Assembly (NCBI GenBank): GCA_020430005.1
Contig: JAGQKQ010000041.1
Span: 1-11,265, forward strand
DNA: 11,265 nt
Source of the DNA: Candidatus Omnitrophota bacterium
GTDB lineage: Bacteria > Omnitrophota > Gorgyraeia > Zapsychrales > Zapsychraceae
Direction: 5' to 3'
Shown here: in pieces, positions 1 through 6,052 of the stretch
Layout of the letters: the number at the start of each line of letters is the position of its first letter
How positions within the stretch are numbered: the first letter of the stretch is position 1
The notes under the pieces: model-generated
Told to the model about the DNA's origin: nothing
Databases searched by the model: none
What the model saw: only the letters and a program-made list of their open reading frames with translations
Program-made: the position numbers and the translations under genes

Positions 1-172
1 TTTTATTATAATAAAGATAGTTTTCTAGTATTTATCAGATTATTTTAATCTTAAATTAGTTTTTTTACCGACGGGAGACTGATTTTTTGACAAACAGGGC
101 TAAGCTGATGGGGTATTTCACCGCAAGCATAAAAAAATCTGAGCCAGAAAAGACCTTTAGAAAAGTTTGTGA

Positions 173-685
173 TTAATTGAGTAAACCGCAGTACAATTTG
201 TAATCGTCAGAGGAAAAACAAACAAAAATAACTTCGTTAAGTTTTGTTTTTATTTCAAAAAACTCGAAAACAGCAGAGACAGCAATTCGAGCAGCCTCTT
301 TTTTGGGAAATCGATAGACACCCGTACTGATGCAGGGAAAAGCAACGCTTTTCAAAGCGCGTTCGTTAGCAATACGCAACGAATTGTTGTAACAACATTT
401 TAAAAGTTCCGCCTCGCCGGAACCCCCTCCTTTCCAAACCGGACCAACCGTATGAATGACATAATCCGCAGGAAGGTGATACGCCTTGGTTATCTTTGCC
501 TCCCCGACGGAACATCCTTTTAATTGCCGACACTCTTCCAGCAGCTCAGGACCGGCAGCACGATGAATAGCACCATCAACACCCCCGCCACCTAACAAAC
601 TTGTATTGGCGGCATTAACAATCGCATCGACCTTAAACGTTGTTATATCACCTTGCACTGCTTTTATTGATACATTTTCAGGCAT
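173..685 (-). CDS. Macrodomain protein, O-acetyl-ADP-ribose deacetylase / ADP-ribose hydrolase type
   Basis: This 170-residue protein is essentially a single macrodomain, the usual length for the stand-alone MacroD/YmdB-type family, which removes ADP-ribose or acetyl groups from ADP-ribosylated or O-acetyl-ADP-ribose substrates in the cytosol. Visible motifs, in order, are D20 in VDAIVNAAN (NAAN at 24-27), the glycine-rich GGGGVDGAIH loop at 32-41 that contacts the distal ribose, GCSVGEAKIT near 58-66, and the phosphate-binding STGVYRFP at 120-127. All the hallmarks of an active MacroD-like hydrolase are present. The ATG at 685-683 lies 11 nt after the purU stop. No strong Shine-Dalgarno sequence is seen before it, so it may rely on coupling to purU. 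It is the last gene of the left minus-strand run. Whether the natural substrate is a protein ADP-ribose mark, O-acetyl-ADP-ribose or a nucleic-acid adduct cannot be told from sequence. Confidence 0.93.
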   Translation of the reverse strand: MPENVSIKAVQGDITTFKVDAIVNAANTSLLGGGGVDGAIHRAAGPELLEECRQLKGCSVGEAKITKAYHLPADYVIHTVGPVWKGGGSGEAELLKCCYNNSLRIANERALKSVAFPCISTGVYRFPKKEAARIAVSAVFEFFEIKTKLNEVIFVCFSSDDYKLYCGLLN

Positions 686-696
686 TGTTCAACAAC

Positions 697-1548
697 TTAA
701 TCAAAAACAACTGTTTTGTTATTGTAGGTAAGAATTTTTCTTTGAAGAGCCAACTTAATGGCACGACTAAAAACAAGCCGCTCTAAATCCTCTCCTCTTT
801 CTTTAAGATCTTCCAGAGAATCGCGATGATCAACCCGAACGGTGTCTTGTTCAATAATCGGGCCTTCATCCAGAATTTCTGTAACATAATGGCTGGTCGC
901 ACCTATCAATTTTACACCTTTTTGATAAGCCTGCGCGTAAGGACTCCCACCGGCAAAAGCCGGCAGAAAAGAATGGTGGATGTTAATAATCTTGTTAGGA
1001 TAATGTTCAACAAAACTTTTTGTAAAGATCTGATGGTATCTGGCCAATAATATCAACTCAATCTTATGCAACTTTAGCATTTCCAATTGTTTTTGTTCCT
1101 GTTCTTCTTTATTCTCCTTTGTCACCGGCAAATACACAAATTCGATACCATAATCTCGCACGATTTTCTCCGCATCTTTATGATTACTGATGACGAGCGG
1201 AATTTCACAATCAAGCCGGCCGGCCTTATGACGGTACAGAATATCAATGAGACAATGTAAGTGCCTGGAAACAAAAATAGCCACGCGAGGCAAGTTATCT
1301 GTATAAAACAACTCCCAAGACATATTAAAAGTTTGCGCGATATGGCCAAATTTCTGTGCAATCAATTCTCTGGACAAGTGAAAATCTTTTAATGACCATT
1401 CAATCCTCATAAAAAATGTGTTGGATTGATCATCAATATGCTGATCTGCATGGAGAATATTCCCGTTACTTGTTGATATAAAATTTGTGACCGTCGCGGT
1501 AATTCCTTTTTGGTCAGGACATGATATCAAAAGCACTGCCGAGGACAT
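697..1548 (-). CDS. purU: Formyltetrahydrofolate deformylase
   Basis: PurU hydrolyses 10-formyltetrahydrofolate to formate and tetrahydrofolate, balancing the one-carbon pool and supplying formate. From the chosen start the protein is 283 residues, matching the usual 280 or so. An N-terminal ACT domain (about 3-80, beginning with LLISCPDQKGI) is expected to sense small effectors. The C-terminal formyl-transferase-fold domain carries the catalytic triad as N189 and H191 in NIHHSFLPAF and D227 in LDEGPII, with GATSHYV between. An upstream in-frame ATG at 1575 would add nine residues (MRIKQRKGS), but the ATG at 1548 aligns with the family N-terminus and has the Shine-Dalgarno AGGAAGGG five bases upstream. 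The stop of msrB is one base before this ATG, so the two are almost certainly cotranscribed and translationally coupled. Confidence 0.95.
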   Translation of the reverse strand: MSSAVLLISCPDQKGITATVTNFISTSNGNILHADQHIDDQSNTFFMRIEWSLKDFHLSRELIAQKFGHIAQTFNMSWELFYTDNLPRVAIFVSRHLHCLIDILYRHKAGRLDCEIPLVISNHKDAEKIVRDYGIEFVYLPVTKENKEEQEQKQLEMLKLHKIELILLARYHQIFTKSFVEHYPNKIINIHHSFLPAFAGGSPYAQAYQKGVKLIGATSHYVTEILDEGPIIEQDTVRVDHRDSLEDLKERGEDLERLVFSRAIKLALQRKILTYNNKTVVFD

Positions 1549-1549
1549 A

Positions 1550-2032
1550 CTACCCTTCCTTTGCTTTATTCTCAATAAAGTTGAGAGAAACCGAATTAAT
1601 ACAATATCTTAAACCCGTCGGTGGAGGACCGTCTTCAAAGACATGCCCCAAATGAGCACCACACCGGCGACATAAGACTTCCGTCCGATGAACAAAATAA
1701 CTGTTATCATCTTCCGTATCAATATTATCTTCTGCGACCGGCTCCCAAAAACTCGGCCATCCCGTTCCGGAATCGAATTTCGCTTGCGATTGAAACAAAT
1801 GCGTTCCGCAACACACGCATGAATAGACACCGTCAGTTTTATAATCCCAGTACTTACCGGTGAATGCGCGCTCCGTTCCCTTTTTTCTGGCAACCCGGTA
1901 TTGCTCATCATCAAGCTGTTCAACCCACTCTTCCGCCGTCTTATTCACTGTTTTAACCGTTTTCGAATCCCCGGTTAAAGCGTCAAATATTTTAATATCC
2001 CGCTCTTCACGGGGAGATTTATGGTGGTCCAT
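1550..2032 (-). CDS. msrB: Peptide-methionine (R)-S-oxide reductase
   Basis: MsrB reduces the R-epimer of methionine sulfoxide in proteins using a thiol reductant. The 160-residue protein has no signal peptide, so it is cytosolic. The family landmarks are present: zinc-binding Cys pairs C72/C75 (SCVCCGTHLF) and C121/C124 (CRRCGAHLGH), the GWPSFWEP substrate pocket at 91-98, HVFEDGPPPTG at 130-140, and catalytic C144 in RYCINS. The position before GWPSF, often the resolving Cys (GCGWPSF), is Thr here (T90), so recycling must use another Cys, such as the extra C74, or direct reduction. The N-terminal 40 residues are slightly longer than in minimal MsrB proteins. The start at 2032 is supported by AGGAG at 2039-2043 on the minus strand, which itself lies in a short tandem repeat. 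It is not fused to MsrA, and none is visible nearby. Confidence 0.96.
   Translation of the reverse strand: MDHHKSPREERDIKIFDALTGDSKTVKTVNKTAEEWVEQLDDEQYRVARKKGTERAFTGKYWDYKTDGVYSCVCCGTHLFQSQAKFDSGTGWPSFWEPVAEDNIDTEDDNSYFVHRTEVLCRRCGAHLGHVFEDGPPPTGLRYCINSVSLNFIENKAKEG
1553..1560 (-). promoter_or_regulatory. purU ribosome binding site that decides the start
   Basis: On the minus strand AGGAAGGG stands four bases before ATG 1548-1546. It is embedded in the final codons of msrB (Lys-Glu-Gly-stop), so ribosomes finishing msrB arrive on the purU site. This supports the shorter purU start over the in-frame ATG at 1575. Confidence 0.75.
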
Positions 2033-2033
2033 A

Positions 2034-2066
2034 CTTAGCTCCTAGCGCCTAGTTCTTAGTGCTTAG
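2034..2066. repeat. Degenerate 7-nt tandem repeat, about five units
   Basis: Read on the minus strand, units of the form CTAAGCA, CTAAGAA, CTAGGCG, CTAGGAG and a partial CTAAG follow one another with an exact 7-nt period directly before the msrB start. The CTARG core is invariant apart from the A/G position. The AGGAG of the fourth unit serves as the msrB Shine-Dalgarno. The unit is short and AT-biased, like the simple intergenic repeats seen in several environmental bacterial lineages. Confidence 0.75.
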
Positions 2067-2083
2067 ATATTGTCCCCTTATGA

Positions 2084-3448
2084 TCAACAAATAACTTCCT
2101 GTTCACGACGAAGATCATTCATAAAATCAACGATGCGCGAATCCAGCATAACATCATGATGCCGAATTGGTTTTTTTAAGATAAGACCTCCAAACGTTGT
2201 ACACCGACTCAACGCCACATAAATTTGTCCGTGCGAAAAAGCCCCTGTTCCAATATCCAAAACAACTTTTGAAAATGTTTTTCCCTGCGCTTTATGAATA
2301 GTCACCGCCCATGCCAGGCGCATCGGATACTGTTTAAAAGAACCGACCGATTCAGATTCCAATGATTCTGTATCTTCATTATAAGAAAACTTAAACATCT
2401 CCCACGTAAAAGGCGTTACTTCAACTGTCTCTCCATTCGATAATTCCACTTCAATAGGCTCCGTTCCTAAACCATAAGAATTAATGAATGTGATCTTTCC
2501 AATACTTCCGTTCACCCAGCGGCCGCCGGGGTCATTATTCAATAACATAACCTGAGCACCGATTCTTAACTCCAACAAAGAGTGCGTTGGTAAAGCATTT
2601 GATTCAAAATCACCAGCCGTTATTCCCTCACAAAAAAAGGAATCATCCTTAATTCGCTGCAATTGTGAAGAATTAATCCGGTCCGCCAAAGCGTTTGTTG
2701 TTGTCAGATAAATAAAAAAATCTTTATCATTCGGCATGAACTGCGGCATATATCGTTGATTAAGAATTTTTAACTGTTCCGTATCAAGCGTTTTATTGCG
2801 AATGCGACCTAGAAGCCGGACAAAATCTTCTTCTTTTTGCCGGTATATTTTATGAAGCTCAATCATCTTTATATGAAGAAATTCAAAAGACTTCGCATCG
2901 AAAAAGTAAGGGCTTTTATAAGTTTTACTGAAAATATCCATTTCTTGCCGACGGACAACCGGTGGCAGCTGGTAAAGATCTCCAAAGAAAATCATCTGCA
3001 CTCCGCCGAAGGGAATCGCCTTGTGTTTTCCAAAGCGGCGCAAAAACATATCAATGCAATCCAAAAGATCCGCCCGAACCATAGAAATTTCATCAATAAC
3101 AATCGCATCCAATTTTTCATACATCAAGCGATTCGTTTTGCGAATCCTTACGGCAAAAACACCGTCCGGCGTGATATCCGGTTTGAAACGAAAAAAGGAA
3201 TGAATGGTTTGACCTTTAATATTAACGGCAGAAACTCCCGTCGGAGATAAAACGGCAATATTTTTTTGTGTATTATCACGGAAGAATTGAAGAAGTGTTG
3301 ATTTACCTGTACCCGCACGACCGGTTACAAAAACATTATCCGCCGTTCCTTCAAGAGCATCATAGGCACGGGTAAACTGTTCGTTAAATTCAAGTTGATT
3401 TTTAGTATCATGCGTTAATTTCATCAGTGACATTATAGAGGAAATCAT
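2084..3448 (-). CDS. PIF1-like ATP-dependent DNA helicase (superfamily 1)
   Basis: This 454-residue protein has the ordered motifs of a bacterial PIF1-type 5'-to-3' SF1B helicase. They are Walker A GRAGTGKST (43-51), motif Ia around LSPTGVSAVNIKGQTIHSFF (67-86), Walker B VIDEISMV (117-124), motif III GDLYQLPPVV (156-165), the late VTIHKAQGKT motif (382-391) and the motif VI region YVALSRC (410-416). All ATPase residues appear intact, so it should be an active motor unwinding DNA, including difficult structures, in the cytosol. It is compact, with no added HRDC, zinc or nuclease domain. The start is uncertain. ATGs occur at codons 1, 6 and 9 (3448, 3433, 3424), and none has a clear Shine-Dalgarno, so the true N-terminus may be up to eight residues shorter. 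It lies 64 nt after the repeat lipoprotein gene and 51 nt before msrB, and is probably part of the same run. Confidence 0.9.
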   Translation of the reverse strand: MISSIMSLMKLTHDTKNQLEFNEQFTRAYDALEGTADNVFVTGRAGTGKSTLLQFFRDNTQKNIAVLSPTGVSAVNIKGQTIHSFFRFKPDITPDGVFAVRIRKTNRLMYEKLDAIVIDEISMVRADLLDCIDMFLRRFGKHKAIPFGGVQMIFFGDLYQLPPVVRRQEMDIFSKTYKSPYFFDAKSFEFLHIKMIELHKIYRQKEEDFVRLLGRIRNKTLDTEQLKILNQRYMPQFMPNDKDFFIYLTTTNALADRINSSQLQRIKDDSFFCEGITAGDFESNALPTHSLLELRIGAQVMLLNNDPGGRWVNGSIGKITFINSYGLGTEPIEVELSNGETVEVTPFTWEMFKFSYNEDTESLESESVGSFKQYPMRLAWAVTIHKAQGKTFSKVVLDIGTGAFSHGQIYVALSRCTTFGGLILKKPIRHHDVMLDSRIVDFMNDLRREQEVIC

Positions 3449-3512
3449 AGGAAAAGGTAGAAAAAAAACAAAACACTAAAGGCAGGTTAAATTAATAAGA
3501 CAGTGATAGAGA

Positions 3513-4727
3513 TCAAAAGGCCATTTCATCCAGTAAACGGCCGTTAACATCATACTGTTTTTGGGCGACAACCTTATCCTCTCGGTAAATGATTTCTTTT
3601 TTAAGAATACCACTCGGATAGTATTCTAATGATGGTCCATGTTTTTTATTATCCACATATTGACTGCTTCGTTTCAAGGTTCCGTCCTCATAAAATTCTT
3701 TGGTATCACCCTCCAATTTTTCGCGGGCAAATTCCGCCGTTAGTTTAAGCTGGCCTGTATCGGCATCATAAACCTTACTTGTCCCATCAACTTGTCCATA
3801 TAAATAAGTCGCCCTTCCTTTGAGCTGTCCGTCATCATAATAGGAAATTGCTTCACCGGTTCTCAGCCCGTTGACATAAAATTCTTTCAGTTTTAACTGT
3901 CCGTTAGGATAATATTCTTTCAATACCCCGCTTAAACTTCCATTTTTATAATTGGCTTCCGTCTTCCAATTTCCGTTAGCATAATAATCCCATCCACGCC
4001 CCTCCCGCAGACCGTCTTTATACTGCCAGAACGATAAAAGATTTCCCTGTTTATCATATAACTTGGCCAGTCCATGCGGCTGTCCCTGCTTAAATCCCTC
4101 AATCCGTTTTAAAGTACCGTCCAAATGATATTCATGAACAACTCCATCCAATTGGCCTTGATCAAAAATTTCTTTTCTTTTTATCTGTCCGGTCACATAA
4201 AACTCTTCGCGCTTTCCATGGATCACATTCTCCTTATAATAAGCCGTGCTTTTAATAACACCGTTAGGAAAATATTCGGTAAATTCTCCCTCACCTCGCC
4301 CATCAACATATTGGCCGATAACTTTTACGGAACCATTTTTATAATATTCTTTAAAAACACCATGAGGTTGGCCATTAAGGTAGGGAATGATTGCGGCTAG
4401 CTGCCCGGAATCATAATAACTTTTTACATCACCTTCAATACTTCCGTTCTGATACAGCCCCTCTGTTTTTACCTGCCCTGAGGAGAAATATTTACGAAAG
4501 GGTCCGTGTAAAATATCCTGCTGGTAAGTTAGTTCAGCTTTGATTCGGCCGTTTTCATAAAACTCTTGTGAAATTCCCTGACGTTTACCATGATCAAAAT
4601 AGGTTGCCTGCCGAAGCTGGCCAGGGCTATAATACTCTTTTTCCAGACCGTTTTTCTTTAACCGGCTATCGCATCCAATCAGCAGTAAAATTATAATAGG
4701 AAGAAGATAGATTCTGTTCATTTGCAT
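3513..4727 (-). CDS. MORN_2/YwqK-type repeat lipoprotein
   Basis: From the chosen start this is a 404-residue protein with a lipoprotein signal: a short basic N-terminus, a hydrophobic run and lipobox LIGC with the lipidated Cys at 19. The residue after the Cys is Asp, which by the E. coli Lol rule would favour inner-membrane retention. Whether that rule holds in this host is unknown. The rest is about sixteen tandem repeats of about 24 residues, each resembling xxxEYYxNGQLKxxxxYxxGxxxG. This is the MORN_2 repeat that gives many proteins the automatic label 'YwqK family antitoxin'. No toxin gene is adjacent, and nothing supports an antitoxin role. The repeats probably form an elongated beta-hairpin stack for binding at the cell envelope. 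ATG 4727 has GAGGA five bases upstream. The GTG at 4739 overlaps that Shine-Dalgarno sequence, so it is unlikely to be the start. Confidence 0.88.
   Translation of the reverse strand: MQMNRIYLLPIIILLLIGCDSRLKKNGLEKEYYSPGQLRQATYFDHGKRQGISQEFYENGRIKAELTYQQDILHGPFRKYFSSGQVKTEGLYQNGSIEGDVKSYYDSGQLAAIIPYLNGQPHGVFKEYYKNGSVKVIGQYVDGRGEGEFTEYFPNGVIKSTAYYKENVIHGKREEFYVTGQIKRKEIFDQGQLDGVVHEYHLDGTLKRIEGFKQGQPHGLAKLYDKQGNLLSFWQYKDGLREGRGWDYYANGNWKTEANYKNGSLSGVLKEYYPNGQLKLKEFYVNGLRTGEAISYYDDGQLKGRATYLYGQVDGTSKVYDADTGQLKLTAEFAREKLEGDTKEFYEDGTLKRSSQYVDNKKHGPSLEYYPSGILKKEIIYREDKVVAQKQYDVNGRLLDEMAF
3534..4649 (-). repeat. Protein-coding tandem repeat, about sixteen 72-nt units
   Basis: The MORN_2 units of the lipoprotein gene repeat with a 72-nt period. 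On the plus strand this is visible as recurrent ATAATATTC/ATAAAATTC-like blocks, which encode the EYY or EFY positions, and as CCGTT/CTGTCC blocks encoding NGQ or GQL. Units differ considerably in sequence, so the array is old rather than recently amplified. One unit (around DADTGQLK) has an extra residue. Confidence 0.85.
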
Positions 4728-4732
4728 AATAA

Positions 4733-4738
4733 TCCTCA
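4733..4738 (-). promoter_or_regulatory. Ribosome binding site of the repeat lipoprotein
   Basis: TGAGGA on the minus strand ends five bases before ATG 4727-4725. It overlaps the in-frame GTG at 4739-4737, which argues for the ATG and a protein of 404 residues. Confidence 0.65.
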
Positions 4739-4745
4739 CAAAGCT

Positions 4746-4776
4746 AGTATGTAGGGTAATATAACATACTTCCCTA
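4746..4776. repeat. Two interlocking inverted repeats
   Basis: AGTATG (4746-4751) is complementary to CATACT (4765-4770), and TAGGG (4752-4756) is complementary to CCCTA (4772-4776). The arms interleave, so the two pairings cross. They may be mutually exclusive hairpins in the lipoprotein leader transcript, or overlapping protein-binding dyads. The arms are short and chance cannot be excluded. Confidence 0.45.
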
Positions 4777-4790
4777 TATTTTCCAGCGAA

Positions 4791-4824
4791 AACACTTTCC
4801 CCGAAAACACCCCTTTAAAGTGTT
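4791..4824. repeat. 8-bp inverted repeat overlapping a 9-nt direct repeat
   Basis: AACACTTT (4791-4798) and AAAGTGTT (4817-4824) are perfect inverted arms separated by 18 nt. CGAAAACAC occurs at 4787-4795 and again at 4802-4810, 15 nt apart. The plus-strand right arm is followed by AATTTTTG, but the long loop makes a terminator unlikely. An operator is the more natural reading. Confidence 0.4.
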
Positions 4825-4985
4825 AATTTTTGTACCCAACCATTAATTTATTAGCATAGAAATATAAATTATTTAAAATCAGATAGTTACACTCATGATA
4901 TTTTTATAAAAAACATAGCGCTTTTTTTCGATCTATTGTAATATGAGTTAATTGATCTTCAACACATAACAATCATCTCAACCGT

Positions 4986-4991
4986 AGGAGG
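4986..4991 (+). promoter_or_regulatory. Strong ribosome binding site of the PEP-CTERM protein gene
   Basis: A perfect AGGAGG sits eight bases before the ATG at 5000. It is the strongest Shine-Dalgarno in the window and implies efficient translation, as expected for an abundant exported protein. Confidence 0.85.
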
Positions 4992-4999
4992 AGACACCT

Positions 5000-5767
5000 A
5001 TGAAGTCGGATACACCCGCCATTCCCTCAACAAAAAAAGATCATCTTTTTCTAATTTTATTTATTTCTCTTTTTACTGTCTTCTTCTTTAATACGTCACC
5101 AGCCTCGGCCAACCTTTATGAATATGATATTGTTCCAACGGTTGATGTTAATCATTCGGCCGGAAAACTGGAATCATTATATACATCCTACGACAACACA
5201 GCAGAAAAATTGACATGGAATACGGTATTTACTCCTAATTACGGCCATCTTCCCACAGGTTTTTGGCTTGTCGTCAGTGACGGCCCTAATCCAAAAAATA
5301 ATCACAATGAGTATGCCATCCTTTACGGCGATCTAATCCATAATCAAATTACGGCATATGTATATAACGGATACAACAGCGGCAGCAGCTGGAATAGTCC
5401 CGGAGAGTTTATTGAAAGCTTCGATAGCGGGGAATTGTCCTGGTACGATGACAGCGGCCAGCGCCATATTGATTTAACGATTGCAACATCTTACATTAAT
5501 GGCTATACACCAACGACGCCGGGAACAAATGACTGGGATGGTGTGCAATTCGGCGAAGAAATCGGAATATGGTACCATCCACTTGTTCTCAGCAAAGCTA
5601 GATATTATGATGACGGCTCTCTGAAAAAACTTAGTTATAAAAAACAAGGCTGGTACGATATCGGCCATGGCCCGACAACAACCCCTGTTCCCGAACCGGC
5701 TTCGGTTGCTTTGCTTGGCATGGGCTTGGGCGCATTAGGATTTATCCGTCGAAAAAAGAATTCTTAA
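5000..5767 (+). CDS. Exported PEP-CTERM sorting-domain protein
   Basis: This is a 255-residue exported protein. The N-terminus has basic residues, a hydrophobic core (about 16-31) and a likely signal peptidase site after ASA at 35-37. The C-terminus shows the canonical PEP-CTERM tail: the VPEPAS motif (PEP at 231-233), a glycine-rich membrane segment with LLGMGLGALGF, and a basic RRKK end. In known systems exosortase recognises this tail, cleaves at PEP and delivers the protein to the cell surface or exopolysaccharide matrix. The mature region (38-225) is rich in Tyr, Asn, Asp and Gly, predicted beta-rich, and lacks Cys. I do not recognise a named domain in it. No exosortase or EPS gene is in the window, so the processing enzyme must be encoded elsewhere. 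It is the only plus-strand gene here and is monocistronic: it has its own strong RBS and is followed by a terminator. Confidence 0.92.
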   Translation: MKSDTPAIPSTKKDHLFLILFISLFTVFFFNTSPASANLYEYDIVPTVDVNHSAGKLESLYTSYDNTAEKLTWNTVFTPNYGHLPTGFWLVVSDGPNPKNNHNEYAILYGDLIHNQITAYVYNGYNSGSSWNSPGEFIESFDSGELSWYDDSGQRHIDLTIATSYINGYTPTTPGTNDWDGVQFGEEIGIWYHPLVLSKARYYDDGSLKKLSYKKQGWYDIGHGPTTTPVPEPASVALLGMGLGALGFIRRKKNS

Positions 5768-5790
5768 AGAAAAGATTTTTCGTATAAATA

Positions 5791-5828
5791 AAAAAAGGCT
5801 TAATATTTTTTAATATTAAGCCTTTTTT
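5791..5828. terminator. Bidirectional intrinsic terminator
   Basis: A perfect 17-bp inverted repeat (arms 5791-5807 and 5812-5828, loop TTTT) has six A at its left edge and six T at its right edge, with further T runs downstream. On the plus strand it ends the PEP-CTERM transcript 24 nt after its stop codon. Read on the minus strand it also forms a stem with a U-rich 3' side, so it could stop transcripts coming from the CBS gene. Confidence 0.9.
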
Positions 5829-5854
5829 ATTTTTTTGTTTTTTTTCGATTCAAG

Positions 5855-5873
5855 CGATTTTGGAACAAAATCG
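5855..5873. repeat. Short perfect hairpin
   Basis: CGATTTTG and CAAAATCG form a perfect 8-bp stem around the loop GAA. It lies between the terminator and the REP-like sequence. No U tract follows on either strand, so it is not a standard terminator. It may be part of the repeat element beside it. Confidence 0.55.
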
Positions 5874-5884
5874 TATGAAGAAGC

Positions 5885-5990
5885 AATCCAGAAATTATAT
5901 GAAATACGAAACGCGAAATTCTAAACAAATCCTAAATCAGAAATTCCAATGTAAAGATTGCCGCATTCGCTATCGCTCATTCGCAATGAC
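5885..5990. repeat. REP-like intergenic repeat debris
   Basis: The stretch contains AATACGAAACGCGAAATTC-like and CTAAACAAATCCTAAAT-like text, and then an imperfect palindrome from GATTGC at 5956 to GCAATGAC at 5990. Its outer arms ATTGC (5957-5961) and GCAAT (5983-5987) are perfect, and the core is TCGCTATCGCTC. Both parts resemble families of dispersed intergenic repeats, in which GATTGC...GCAATGAC palindromes and GAAATTC/AAATCC runs are characteristic, known to me from genomes of several environmental phyla. An open reading frame of 69 codons runs across it on the plus strand, but it is composed of the repeat and is not a gene. The remaining bases to 6052 show nothing further. Confidence 0.55.
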
Positions 5991-6052
5991 ACCTCACTCC
6001 ACGATTCCTTCTTCCATCTTCGCTCTTTTCAGCCTACTCTACACCTGTTTCT

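Larger units (their letters stand above)
4740..4999. promoter_or_regulatory. Divergent intergenic region between the repeat lipoprotein and PEP-CTERM genes
   Basis: This 260-bp AT-rich stretch must carry the promoters of the two divergent genes, but neither has a convincing sigma-70 pair or a sigma-54 (TGGCAC-N5-TTGC) site. A TAATAT-like -10 lies near 4938-4943 on the plus strand without a good -35. On the minus strand TATATT with an upstream TGGAAA at 16-nt spacing is possible. The region contains inverted repeats at 4746-4776 and 4791-4824 and a direct repeat of CGAAAACAC (4787-4795 and 4802-4810), which could be operator sites. No small ORF or RNA gene is recognised. Confidence 0.5.

Noticed and set aside
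1..172. A terminator or small gene downstream of the macrodomain gene
   Set aside because: The only dyad is a 6-bp AGATTA/TAATCT stem at 37-51, too weak for a terminator. A short plus-strand open frame of about 37 codons has no recognised similarity and no clear start.
1549..1575. Nine-residue N-terminal extension of PurU from an upstream in-frame ATG
   Set aside because: The extension overlaps msrB, is not part of the family N-terminus, and the internal ATG has a good Shine-Dalgarno.
3513..4727. A toxin-antitoxin pair built on the YwqK-type repeat protein
   Set aside because: The protein is a lipoprotein made of repeats, the neighbours are a helicase and a PEP-CTERM gene, and no small toxin-like gene is present.
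2084..4727. A phage-defence system formed by the helicase and the repeat lipoprotein
   Set aside because: The helicase is a plain PIF1-type enzyme without nuclease or effector domains, and the flanking genes are housekeeping. Nothing in the sequence points to defence.
4920..4975. Sigma-54 promoter for the PEP-CTERM gene, as described for some EPS-linked systems
   Set aside because: No TGGCAC-N5-TTGC-like element was found in the intergenic region.
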